Source: Phoronis ovalis
Taxonomy: Eukaryota > Phoronida > Phoronidae
Assembly: GCA_028565635.1 (NCBI GenBank)
Contig: JAOXYB010020615.1
Coordinates: forward strand, 1 to 17,477
Direction of reading: 5' to 3'
DNA length: 17,477 nt
Shown here: positions 7,839 through 17,340 of the stretch, piece after piece
Layout of the letters: each line of letters begins with the position of its first letter
How positions within the stretch are numbered: position 1 is the first letter of the stretch
Made by a program: the position numbers and the translations under genes
The notes under the pieces: generated by a model
Told to the model about the DNA's origin: nothing
Seen by the model: only the letters and a program-made list of their open reading frames with translations
Database searches by the model: none

Positions 7839-9691
7839 TTTACATTTTAATGTCATAAATTAAAATACTTTTGTGCATATACGTGCAGCACGCATGTATA
7901 TTACAGAAATGCTTATTCGACGACGGTAAACTAACATATACATCTATGAACTCTATACACTTCTTTTTCTTAATTTTGCATCATTTCCTTACTTCTCTTT
8001 CTTCCGTGTATATGTACTTAGCAAAAGCTGGCTTGTATAGCTTGTCACAGCACATTTAGTAAATGACTTCTTACTATATAATTACTTTGATACGTGCATT
8101 CTACTTAATCCCGCAAATAGTATTATACTGCCCCATAGACCTTAATAACTAACAGCCCTCATTACTGCAACTTTTCTTTTGTTTAAATTCAATACGTTTG
8201 TTACAGATGGATGACTATTATCATCAAGAATCAGCCACCCAATAGTTACTTTTATTCAATGGGCAAAAACTAGTAAAACGCGTATTACATAATTAATCTT
8301 GAATCTAATATTAAAGTAAATTGCCCCAGTGGATTCATTTTTAACACAAGATGGGGCTGATTGCATAAACATACCAGGCTGACTAGTAGTGTTGTATAAT
8401 GTAGTATTTTGATGGTAGATGGCAGAACAAAACTGGTTTAGATATGCAGTTAATTAATACAGAAGCTAAATCATAAAATTGCAAAACATCTACAACTGTT
8501 TCAGTAGTGAGCACATTCTTAAAAAAATTGTGTACTGACAGCTAGGCAAAGTGAAAAATACAGTGAATTCAGACTATCGAAGGTATACATTCCGTACTCA
8601 TAAGTAAGTGGATGAATGGTTTCCTGCCTTTTACTAAAAAAGTAACAATTCAATAAATAAACAAATATTTTTTTGCAATAACTAGGAAAAATAAAATATC
8701 ATCCAAAACGCTCTGAAATGAAACCGGCTTGGACTAGATCTAAGATATCTAAGGTGCATTAATTTGTACATTTCGAAATTTCCAAGGAAAAATGCTTAAA
8801 ATGGAAGCGGAACTTTACATTGCAAAAGCAAAAACAGCTTTCTCGACCTCTTTTCCAGGTGGATTTGGAAATTTACCAATGAATTACACTAGCTGGTGAG
8901 AAAAGAATGTTTTAATTAGTGTGTTGGAAACATGTGAAAAGTACTAATGTATATTCACTTCGGAGTAGGGTTTTGGAAACTATTTTATTTGACCTAAATC
9001 ATTGCAAAAATATAAATTTTTTTATTCATTAAATAAATAGGGTAGGATGTCTCCAACTATCTACAAAGTGTGAAAAATATAATCATCTATTAAAAATCGT
9101 ATATGTACAAATAGAGTTGATTGTTAATTTTCTGAGTTTTGGGGGCAGAAATGATCAAATTATAAACAACTGCAAAATATAGAAGTACAAAAATGTGAAC
9201 ATACTCGTATAATTAAAAGTACAAGCTGAGGCGACTGTACGTTCTTTTTGCTATGCCTGTGTATTATGAGCAAATAAAAAAAACAACTTTCAGTTGTCAA
9301 ATTAATTTTGTTTATTTCTTTATATATGATTACGCAGAAAAGAACTACGTATAAGATTGTACAGAGAAGTAAATTCCTTGTTTCTGGCATTTTTTTTTTC
9401 ACTAAAGCAGCAACCTACATTTCAATCAAAAACCATAAACTTTATTGTAAAACAACAGCAAAACTTAAAATGACAGTTTAACTATCCCGAGCTAACTAGT
9501 AAAATTGTGTTATCTTATATACAGGGAAAACCAAAAAATAGGATCCTGTTTGTTTTGCGAGGAGTAGCAATCTTCTTAAAATTACAATAGGGAATAAACG
9601 AAAGCAAAAGAATTAATACTCTGTTATGTTATAAAAATTATTAAAATACGAACATTCTTGGAAATTTTTCCTTCGATATATCCTAAAGTGG

Positions 9692-9775
9692 CTAGCATAT
9701 TTTATGCCAGTCTGAATAATTCCCGTAAACCATGCATAACGTCATGACGAATTTATTCAGAATGATGTCATGCTA
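9692..9775. repeat. Imperfect inverted repeat, arms of about 30 bp
   Basis: The left arm reads ctagcat ... tctgaataa-ttc (9692-9723). The right arm in reverse complement reads ctagcat ... tctgaataaattc (about 9750-9775). The middle parts of the arms differ. Between them lies a perfect 10-bp palindrome cgtcatgacg (9740-9749). Confidence 0.6.
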
Positions 9776-9987
9776 GTAACAGTTAGCTTTCTGTGTAGAC
9801 ACCTTAAAAAATTAAACTTTTACATATTTTGTAACGCAGCAATCATCTAACTCGAAGAACAGCTTGGTACGATGGCAGTTAGGGTATCGATGGGCCTTTA
9901 CTACTGATATCACAATGACAAGTGAGCACTCCTTTAAAATAACGAGTCAAAACAAACCACTTGCAAGCACCCGTCATTCTTTACCAT

Positions 9988-10002
9988 GGTATCAATGATA
10001 CC
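9988..10002. repeat. 7-bp perfect inverted repeat (ggtatca-a-tgatacc)
   Basis: A near-palindromic 15-bp site about 140 bp before the lipase start. It may be a dimer-binding site, but no specific factor can be named. Confidence 0.5.
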
Positions 10003-10021
10003 GTCAAACACCACATAGCCG

Positions 10022-10033
10022 TATCTTATCTTA
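10022..10033 (-). promoter_or_regulatory. Double GATA-factor motif upstream of the lipase
   Basis: tatcttatctta reads taagataagata on the minus strand and holds two overlapping GATA cores. Another AGATAAG is at 10124-10130 on +, between the TATA-like box and the ATG. GATA factors drive many gut genes in animals, which suits a digestive lipase; functional use is inferred. Confidence 0.35.
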
Positions 10034-10054
10034 TTTAATATTTTGTCATGAAGA

Positions 10055-10062
10055 CTATAAAT
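10055..10062 (+). promoter_or_regulatory. TATA-like box for the lipase gene
   Basis: ctataaat lies 87 nt before the first ATG (10142). A start site about 30 nt downstream would give a 5' UTR of around 55 nt. In AT-rich DNA such matches are frequent, so position is the main support. Confidence 0.35.
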
Positions 10063-10141
10063 TATATTGGTTCCTTATTAAACATTTCCTGGCTTGCCTG
10101 TAACATTCAGTGTATTAGAATCCAGATAAGAGCTACGTGAG

Positions 10142-10256
10142 ATGAAAAGGGATAACTCTAATGCGTTAGGAAGCAACATGATTTTAGTTTTTCTTCTTCT
10201 AATTACTGTTGGTCATTGTTTTCCAAGGCAGCCTTACCACGGACCCCTTGTAAAAC
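10142..10256 (+). CDS. PNLIP-like: Lipase exon 1 (signal peptide)
   Basis: Encodes residues 1-38 plus one base. Two in-frame ATGs are available, at 10142 and 10178; the second directly precedes the hydrophobic core. The donor is GTGAGT at 10257. The dibasic KR formed at the junction could be a processing site after the signal peptide (inference). Confidence 0.8.
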
Positions 10257-13200
10257 GTGAGTATGAACAATGCCAATCTATTAAGTGTGGAAATACATGT
10301 GATAACGGAAAGAATATTTAAATAATTGTCAGTTTATGTCGGTAACCGGTGGTGGGTGTAGTGAAATCAAAAGACAAAAAATAATATACAGATATTTAAT
10401 GAGAATTATGAAACCCTGCTATAATAACAACAAAATATGAAAAATGTGAGATAGCACGCATATGGAATAACAAAATACTGTAAACATACTAGGTATACAA
10501 AAGAAATAAAACACTAAAAAATATATAAAAGACATAAAATATAGGACAACTGAACATCTATACATACGTACTTTAATTCTTACTCAAATTTCATTATTGT
10601 TCAAAGATTTCCAGAAGGGTTTTAGGGTTTTCACTGGCGTCACGTTTTTATCTTATTATTTTATTTTACATTAATTTACGGTTCGTATAATTTTGCAGGT
10701 TCTACAAGAAATCGATGTTGTGGTTCTCTGGGATGTTTTGATACTTCTTATCCATTTGGGAACTCAAAAGAAAGACCATTGAGTCTGCTGCCAAAATGTC
10801 CTGACCAGATAGGCACAAAATTTACCGTTTATACCAAAAAAACACTGCATGTTGGGTTTGACATCAAAGTTCACGATAGAAACAGTATTACACAGTCTGA
10901 ATTTGATGCATCTAAATCTTCGAAAGTTGTTATCCATGGTTTTATTGAAGACACTAATGTTGCCCAGTGGATGCATGTGAGACTTGAAGCTTTAAAAATT
11001 ATATAGACACGTCAGTGAAGTGTTAATTAAAACAATTCAACTGATTTATTCTGTTGCTTCTTCATGGAACCTATTTCTTGTTTGATTTTGAACATTAAAT
11101 GCCACTATTTTACCAAAATTAACCAGACTGATGTATCAATACAGCTGTTCTCTTTTACATAACAAACGAAGTTCTAATTGTCCATAAAACGTCAAATGGA
11201 ACATACCAGTAAAAGTTGTCCAGATTGGTTTCTGTACTCTCCTGTGCTGTCTTATTTGTAAATTTCGCCGCATTATTTTTTTCATTTAATGTGATATAGG
11301 ATTTTGTTTCTAGGAAATGAAAGAAGCTTTCCTCATCAAGGGAGATTTCAATGTCATATTAGTGGATTGGGGCGGCGGCTCTGGATTGCCTTACACGCAA
11401 GCTACTGCTAACACAAGAGTAGTTGGAGCACAATTAGCAGAGCTTATTAAGTATTTAGAGGTATTCGTTCCTTGGATTATTAATTAATCAAACTATTGTC
11501 TTGTGCTCCGATCATATCATCTTCCAGTCATAGCTTGCTACCATAATTAAGCCTATCCAGGTAAAGAAAATACTGCTTTCCATGTTTGAAGCCAATTTAG
11601 TCTAATGTTACAGAAAGGATAGCAAAACGCACTTATTTGTTAATTGAATGGATATGTAACAAGTACAAGTACACCTACTCAAAATGGGCTTATTTTCATA
11701 AATAAGATTTATTACATACGCTTACAATTATAACATAGGGTTGTACTTCAAGCTGGGAAGATAACATGCTGTCTATATGATAGCCGTTCTATGCACTGTT
11801 GACACATGCATCATATGCGCAAGTTATCGGAAATGTCCTTACTCTTATCACTGTAACTCTCCCAGTACTAAAATGCATTATCGTATGTTCCTAATTAGTG
11901 AACTTTCATATTACTAGTACTTTAATAAAAGCGTTGTTTATTCGTGGTTATTTACCAAGTGTTGTTGATTACGTTTATTTAATTATATCATTTTAAACGT
12001 ACACTTACATATCTAAATTAAATGAACTACAGCATATCCGACTCGGTTCATGTTATTTTTAGCGTTTTTATTAGTGGAAAAAAATATCAGCGTGATTGAT
12101 ATAATACCTAACAAAATTCCAAGTTTCAGAATTTTTTAATGTCCCTCGTTTTGAAAATTTTCTTTATCAGTTTCCTGTAGTCGATTGTAGCTCGTAGTTT
12201 GATCTCAGTGGGTGCGAGCCGCAAATAAGAAAACCAAATGTCCTCATATGTACCATTGCGTCATATAATGAATGTGGGTGGGTTTCCAATTCAGTGTTGA
12301 CGTACATCATAAATACCCTGAAGGGATACGTTCACAAGAGATCATAATCATTACCATTTTAGTCCATATCTACCGAGGTGTTGAAAGTCATATTCAAATG
12401 TACAGTGTGATCTAATGGTACTCGTCCATGTGGAGCGAAAGAAACAGCACTTCGATAATAATGAAATTAAAATGAATAAATAGGCATTATATCACTCACG
12501 CTGATAAAAATATTTCAACCTTTTTCCACTAAAAAGGTTAAAACAACACATGAATTTAGGGTGACATGGGAGAGTGAGATATGCTAATAGGTAGGCAAAA
12601 CAACAAAATGTTACATCTTTAATTCCATTCCACTTGAATTTTTTTAGACAGAGACTGGTGTAAATCCCGAATCCTTTCATGTTGTTGGTCATAGCCTTGG
12701 TGCTCACATTGCTGGTTACGCTGGTGAACGATTGCAGTATTTGGGCAGAATAACAGGTGAATGCTCGTTTCCTCTCTCTGATTATGCAGTAATATAATTG
12801 TGCGTGATCCTGCAATCAAGACTTTATTTTAAGCCATCGAGAAGATGTTAACGTTCTGTTCGTCGGACATATAAAACGAACGGGCAGAAAATGAGTGAAT
12901 ATAATCAGCGGAAATCAGAAAACTATTTTGGTGTGCTCATTTCAGTAAGAGAACAAAAAAAGTGGTAAATGACTATGTCAGTATTTGAAATAAAGTGTTG
13001 AGTATCAAGGCAGTAGTTTGTACTAAAATATGGCTAATAAAATTAACCATTACTGCAGTGATATATCTAAGCTTACTTTATGAAGTGTTAGTCTTTCAAG
13101 ATAAGGATAGCACTGTTGTAACATACGAGTGGTGTTTATTTTCTTTTTTTAAATTAAGGGATGGATGCTGCAGATCCTTATTTTTCTGGAACAGACAGGG

Positions 13201-16200
13201 TTGTTCGTCTCGACCCGTCAGATGCTCTGTTTGTTGACGTTATTCATACTGATGGTGACCACCTCATTTCTTCACTTGCATTTGACGGAGGTATAGTATT
13301 GATAAATATCACCACCAATGGGATGGTGAATATGTTTGCTGTTGACTACGTTTTATGTTTGTGGGATTCGCGACCTACTGTAACTTTATTGTATGAATCT
13401 TAAGGTATTCCGTACTCTAACATATCCTAGACATTCTTTTGTCAGGTGGATTTCCTCACTGAAAATTACACATCATAAACATTCCTCTGTCTGATAGATT
13501 ATATTTCCATGCTGCAAATAAATTTTCAGGTCTTGGAATGAGCGAACCATGCGGCCATGTCGATTTTTACCCAAACGGAGGTGAAGACCAACCAGGATGT
13601 GACAGGGGCCTTATCTCATCCATAGCTATAGATGGAATATATGGGGGTAATTTATTATGTATTTCATAAAATATATAATTACAAAGCGGATAATAACGTT
13701 TTATATCACATCTAATGTTAATATTATTTTCAGTTGGCAGTAGTGATAAAACTAATGTAATTTTTCTATGGTTGACCCAATTAATTGCAATTTTGTCAGA
13801 ATTATGCGTAGCAATTTTGTTGAAATACAACTTTAGTGCAACAGAGTCCTCATCAATATGAGTCCTTGGTACCATCCTAAGCAAACATCTGATGATAGCA
13901 TATTTTGACATTTGGCATTTCACTATCTGTGTCTCTCTTGCTGCATATATTTTTACATGAACAGTATTTTTATTTTCTACAGGTGGCAAAAAATTTGTGG
14001 CTTGCGATCATCTCAGAGTTTATGAGCTATTTACGGAAAGCATTAATTCCAGATGCCCATTCAAGTCGTATCCATGTAGCAGCTACGATGACTTCAAGGT
14101 AACAATAGATGAGGGGGTAGGGGTCTCCACAGGGTGCAATGCTCGCATTTAAAAATTAGCAATGCTCGCTGCTCGCACTTAAGAAGAAAAGTATACAACT
14201 ATAGCAAAAAAAAACATGTCGGTTAAATTCTAAAACTGAACAAGCAAAAAAAAAGGTCGCCACCAAAAGAAAATGCAAAATTAAATAGTAAAAAAAATTG
14301 GTCACCAAAAGACAATGCTTGCTGCTCGGACTTAACAGACCCCAATGCTCGCTGCTCGCGAAAAGTCCCCTATAGCACTCATAGATACTTTCTTTAAAAC
14401 GAAAGACAGTCAGATTACAGAAAATACAGATTTCATAAAACTTAAGGAACCACAATAACTGTTTACAAATACAATACAGCCTTAACTATAAACTATATGT
14501 ATCAATTGTTTGTCAACGTATTTTATTTTGATAATTTTCTAGTGTCTACGCATATTTGTGTTACTTTCTAGTCGATACAGTGCTGGCATACTGTACAGTT
14601 TCTAATTACCTTCACATGCTGCATACGCAAAATAGTATTTGTTGAGCTTTTACTTCAGATTGGCAATTGCCTGTCTTGTGGTACCGAAGGATGCGCTTAC
14701 ATGGGATATAATGCGGACAAAGTTAAACCAAGGTCATCAAAATCTTATTATCTTGACACTGGTGGAAACAAACCTTTCTGTCGTAAGTTAAAGTGTATTT
14801 CACATAGAAAACAATTACTGAAGTAATCTAGCTAGAAAAATAAATATCTGGTAATCCCTAATTTTGTTTACACAATATATGATGGAATTCGTCATGATCA
14901 AATTAGAGTTGATGATTTTCGTAAATTTATATATTTACAGGGTATCATTACGGTGCTAGTATTACGCTGAGTACCCATCAGGATGCTAGGGAAGAAAGAG
15001 GTAGATTGTATATTATGATATTTGGAGAAAGAGACCAAACGGACGAAATTCCACTTACTTCAGGGTAAGATTTGAACAAAAGTTGGTTTATATGTAGCAG
15101 AATTCTGGGAAAGCTATTGGAAAGCCTCTAAAAAATTGAACCTTTGAAAGCAATACAGCACCTATCTTTGAATATTTACTACTTATTATTAAGTATTTCT
15201 ACCGGGAATTTTGTCTCCTGTGTTTACTAGATTTCTATAACAGATCAGTCCAAAATCCACCAATTATCACATTCAATCGTTTTTTATTATTATAATAACC
15301 CAACTCGTTCGGTAAGGACATTCGTCACCGGTTCGTCTAACACAAATAATGATTTACAAGTTACCAAGTTCGTTAGAATGAGTGGTATTCATAAATCATA
15401 CGTGCTAGAACTGGTGAGTGAACGGGTGAGTGACCAACGAATTTGGTTCGCATAAAACTATTTAGGTGTATGAAAAACGATGGTATGCGATAATCGGTGA
15501 AAGCTAGTGAACACCTTGAATGGGCAGTCAAAGCTGATGTTGTGACTTTTTTGCACACAATACAGTTTTGAAAAGCGCGTATTGTTGTATCCGGTGCAGG
15601 TATACGAATATGTCGAAACGAGAGCAAAAGTAGAAAAATACATCAACAATTTAGGATAATTCATAGTTTTGAAATTAAAATATGTATAACATGTTACTAC
15701 CGTCATATAGAGCAAGTACATATCCATATAACACCAACAACTGAGAGCTTTAAAATTATCAAAGAACGTAACATTCAGAAGTAATCGTGATAAAAATGTG
15801 TTTTTTTTTCTTGTTTTTAGTGATGAATACTATTCTCCTGGGGAAACTTACAATTTCTTTCTGAATCTTGATAAAGATCTTGGATCTCTAACAAGTGTAG
15901 ATTTCCGTTGGGATCACAATTCCAAAATTTTAAACCCAGGACATTGGGCAATATTCAGAACGCCTAAACTTAGAATTTCCAGAATAAAATTGGATTCAGG
16001 AATTTTGAATGAAAGGTACAGTACGTGTATGATATATATTAATAAAACTGTTCTAATGGTAAATGCGGAAGAACTCATTTTTAACAACAACCATGTGCCA
16101 CATAAACGTATGATATTAAGTTTGTCTGGCTGACTTCTGTTTCAATTGGGTTTATTCGAGTACAATTTTTTCCTATGGTCATGAATAAATTAATAGTTTG

Positions 16201-16331
16201 TTTTAAACTAATTAAATTTTTCAACCATATAACATTTTTCTAAGTTCTGTCTAACTATTTTTTTCAGACGTACCTTCTGTGGTCCAGAAGAGATAGAGCA
16301 AAAAGTGAGAGAAAGTTTCAGCATTTGTTAA
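10142..16331 (+). CDS. PNLIP-like: Pancreatic lipase-type triacylglycerol lipase, 11 exons
   Basis: Joined CDS: 10142-10256, 10699-10976, 11314-11460, 12648-12756, 13159-13290, 13530-13646, 13983-14098, 14659-14782, 14941-15064, 15821-16015, 16268-16331; 1,521 nt, 506 residues. Every intron is GT-AG and the frame is kept throughout (end phases 1,0,0,1,1,1,0,1,2,2). A hydrophobic segment at residues 13-26 ([14 protein letters not shown]) is a signal peptide, so the protein is secreted; Met13 (10178) may be the true start. The catalytic triad is Ser196 (GHSLGAH), Asp219 (GMDAADP) and His309 (CDHLR). The surface lid is framed by Cys284 and Cys307 with 22 residues between, about the length in human pancreatic lipase (23). 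A C-terminal PLAT domain follows (about 380-495). Human PNLIP has 465 residues. Enzymes of this family hydrolyse dietary fats at the oil-water interface. Orthology to PNLIP, PLRP1 or PLRP2 is not resolved. Confidence 0.94.
10699..10976 (+). CDS. PNLIP-like: Lipase exon 2 (N-terminal catalytic domain)
   Basis: Acceptor ttttgcag; donor GTGAGA at 10977. Encodes [27 protein letters not shown] and VVIHGF, matching the family's N-terminal cysteine motif, the RPL..LP segment and the oxyanion-region IHGF. There is one cysteine more than in the human CYERLGC motif. Confidence 0.9.
11314..11460 (+). CDS. PNLIP-like: Lipase exon 3
   Basis: Acceptor gtttctag, donor GTATTC at 11461. Encodes 49 residues with [17 protein letters not shown] and [14 protein letters not shown], which align with the human VDWKGGSRTGYTQAS and VGAEVAYFVEFL stretch as I recall it. 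Confidence 0.9.
11461..12647 (+). other. PNLIP-like: Lipase intron 3 (1,187 nt)
   Basis: The longest lipase intron. I see no gene, clear repeat or RNA in it. Confidence 0.6.
12648..12756 (+). CDS. PNLIP-like: Lipase exon 4 (nucleophile serine)
   Basis: Acceptor gaatttttttag, donor GTGAAT at 12757. Encodes [18 protein letters not shown] with the nucleophile elbow G-H-S-L-G; Ser196 is the catalytic serine. Confidence 0.93.
13159..13290 (+). CDS. PNLIP-like: Lipase exon 5 (catalytic aspartate)
   Basis: Acceptor aaattaag, donor GTATAG at 13291. Encodes [13 protein letters not shown] with catalytic Asp219, and [18 protein letters not shown], almost identical to the vertebrate family motif. Confidence 0.93.
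13530..13646 (+). CDS. PNLIP-like: Lipase exon 6 (first part of the lid)
   Basis: Acceptor aattttcag, donor GTAATT at 13647. Encodes [17 protein letters not shown] and [17 protein letters not shown], with the first lid cysteine Cys284. Confidence 0.93.
13983..14098 (+). CDS. PNLIP-like: Lipase exon 7 (end of lid, catalytic histidine)
   Basis: Acceptor ttttctacag, donor GTAACA at 14099. Encodes [19 protein letters not shown] with Cys307 and catalytic His309, then [15 protein letters not shown]. Confidence 0.92.
14118..14372. mobile_element. Small repeat element in lipase intron 7
   Basis: Four copies of caatgct(c/t)gc sit at 14137, 14160, 14313 and 14343; three extend to gctgctcg and two of those continue with (c/g)actta. 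Between them ggtcgccaccaaaagaaaatgc (in part) is repeated as ggtcaccaaaagacaatgc. The outer ends form a 9-bp inverted pair, taggggtct (14118-14126) and agtccccta (14364-14372), at 8 of 9. No protein frame is convincing. It looks like a short non-autonomous dispersed element; family unknown. Confidence 0.5.
14659..14782 (+). CDS. PNLIP-like: Lipase exon 8
   Basis: Acceptor ttacttcag, donor GTAAGT at 14783. Encodes [18 protein letters not shown] and [13 protein letters not shown], the cysteine-bearing end of the catalytic domain and the linker to PLAT. Confidence 0.92.
14941..15064 (+). CDS. PNLIP-like: Lipase exon 9 (PLAT start)
   Basis: Acceptor atatttacag, donor GTAAGA at 15065. Encodes [20 protein letters not shown] and [14 protein letters not shown], the first beta strands of the PLAT domain. 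Confidence 0.9.
15065..15820 (+). other. PNLIP-like: Lipase intron 9 (756 nt)
   Basis: Contains a close direct repeat ggtgagtga near 15413-15434 and minus-strand frames of under 90 codons without motifs. No gene is supported. Confidence 0.5.
15821..16015 (+). CDS. PNLIP-like: Lipase exon 10 (PLAT core)
   Basis: Acceptor ttgtttttag after a T-rich tract, donor GTACAG at 16016. Encodes [20 protein letters not shown] and [15 protein letters not shown]. The frame stays open past the donor to TGA at 16131-16133, so intron retention would give a different C terminus. Confidence 0.9.
16268..16331 (+). CDS. PNLIP-like: Lipase exon 11 (C terminus)
   Basis: Acceptor tttttttcag. Encodes [20 protein letters not shown] and stops at TAA 16329-16331. 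It matches the vertebrate FNFC(S/G)PE...C ending, including the final cysteine. Confidence 0.92.
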
Positions 16332-16370
16332 TATTTTATGTCGTCTATAAATCAGTGTCATAGAAAGAGA

Positions 16371-16418
16371 CACAAGCACACATATGCACGCACGCACGCA
16401 CGCAAACACACACACGCT
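16371..16418. repeat. Microsatellite (GCAC)n and (CA)n
   Basis: gcac is repeated about 4.5 times at 16386-16403, followed by a CA run. It lies between the lipase stop and the first AATAAA, so it probably belongs to the 3' UTR. Confidence 0.9.
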
Positions 16419-16477
16419 CATTAATTTGGTTTTGATTTAACAGCAGAATATAAACCAACGACATTATAACTATGCAA

Positions 16478-16483
16478 AATAAA
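16478..16483 (+). promoter_or_regulatory. AATAAA poly(A) signal candidate for the lipase
   Basis: The first AATAAA after the lipase stop, about 147 nt downstream. A second one is at 16627-16632. Confidence 0.45.
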
Positions 16484-16807
16484 AATAATACTAATTATAT
16501 CTTTGTTTACTTTCTTGGTCTGGTTGTAACATTTACCACGAGCCCCAAAACAGTCAACTATATTATTACATGTATATCGGTCTTATGATTGCCAAGTCAC
16601 GTCGGCTAATATGTGATAGTGAATGAAATAAACTTTCGCCGCGGCAATAAATTCTGGAACATGTACTCGCGTAGATTATAAGTACTTTAATCAAATTCAT
16701 ATGACATTTATATGACGAATTTGCTGTATTTAAAAAAGCAATAAATCAATGAAACATATTATGAGTGAAAATTTTTAAAATTCTTAAAAGATATAAAAAT
16801 ATCCTTT

Positions 16808-16840
16808 ATCCTTATATTATCCTTATATTATCCTTATATT
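16808..16840. repeat. 11-bp minisatellite, three perfect copies
   Basis: atccttatatt occurs at 16808-16818, 16819-16829 and 16830-16840, with a partial copy at 16801. Confidence 0.92.
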
Positions 16841-17160
16841 TTTTATTTATCTAATGCTCATCTTTACACACAGATAGCGCTATAATAAGTCTGCACTCCT
16901 TAAAAGTAATCAGTAAAAAACACTTGCATAAATACACGTCGTTTCTTAATCTTATGACCTCTGTGATACCGCCGAACGCTATGCAATACCAGTATTAATA
17001 AACTTAACGGCTTACAGACTGGGATTCATCCAAATAACATATCGAAAATATCCTGTAAATCGACAATTGTACCAGCTTACCGTGCACAAGTGGATTGATA
17101 TTACCCGGTATTATAAAATAAGATGGCTGCAAACTATATTAACTTTGGGACACGGCTGTT
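16841..17160. other. Intergenic sequence downstream of the lipase
   Basis: AT-rich with no coding segment, repeat or RNA that I can support. Confidence 0.5.
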
Positions 17161-17179
17161 ATGCTGTGTTAGTTGTTTA

Positions 17180-17340
17180 CAAGGGCGTCCCCCGGAGGGC
17201 GGCCCCAGAATTTTAAGTTGGGTGTTCGATTCCGGTGAAAAAAAATTCTCGACAAGCAAAGGAGAGACAAGAATTATTTTTGGGGGTTGAGAGGGTGCGA
17301 TCGAGCTCTTGAAACACCCTTCCCCTGAGACCGCAACTGG
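17180..17340. other. GC-richer block of unknown nature
   Basis: Base composition changes abruptly here, with G and C runs such as gtcccccggagggcggcccc and gggggttgagagggtgcgatc. Minus-strand frames cross it (62 and 69 codons) but lack motifs. A Pol III B-box-like gttcgattc lies at 17224-17232 without a supporting arm. It is probably a fragment of a dispersed repeat. Confidence 0.3.

Larger units (their letters stand above)
7850..10020. other. Divergent intergenic region between GAREM and the lipase
   Basis: The promoters of both flanking genes must lie in or near this 2.3-kb region unless 5' noncoding exons extend them. No gene is supported. Two short frames that follow acceptor-like CAG sequences (8207-8245, 12 codons; 8792-8899, 35 codons) are noted as findings. 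An imperfect inverted repeat (about 9692-9775) and a 7-bp hairpin (9988-10002) are present. The rest is AT-rich with no recognised element. Confidence 0.5.

Noticed and set aside
13720-13740. Acceptor attattttcag at about 13735 as start of lipase exon 7
   Set aside because: The sequence after it does not encode lipase residues, whereas the acceptor at 13981-13982 restores [12 protein letters not shown] in phase 1.
14156-14455. 99-residue minus-strand frame (repeated SSEHC/SSKHC)
   Set aside because: The repeated residues are produced by the DNA repeats of the intron 7 element, not by a protein-coding gene.
17224-17232. tRNA or SINE B-box (gttcgattc)
   Set aside because: The flanking bases do not form a T-arm stem and no A-box is found at a suitable distance upstream.
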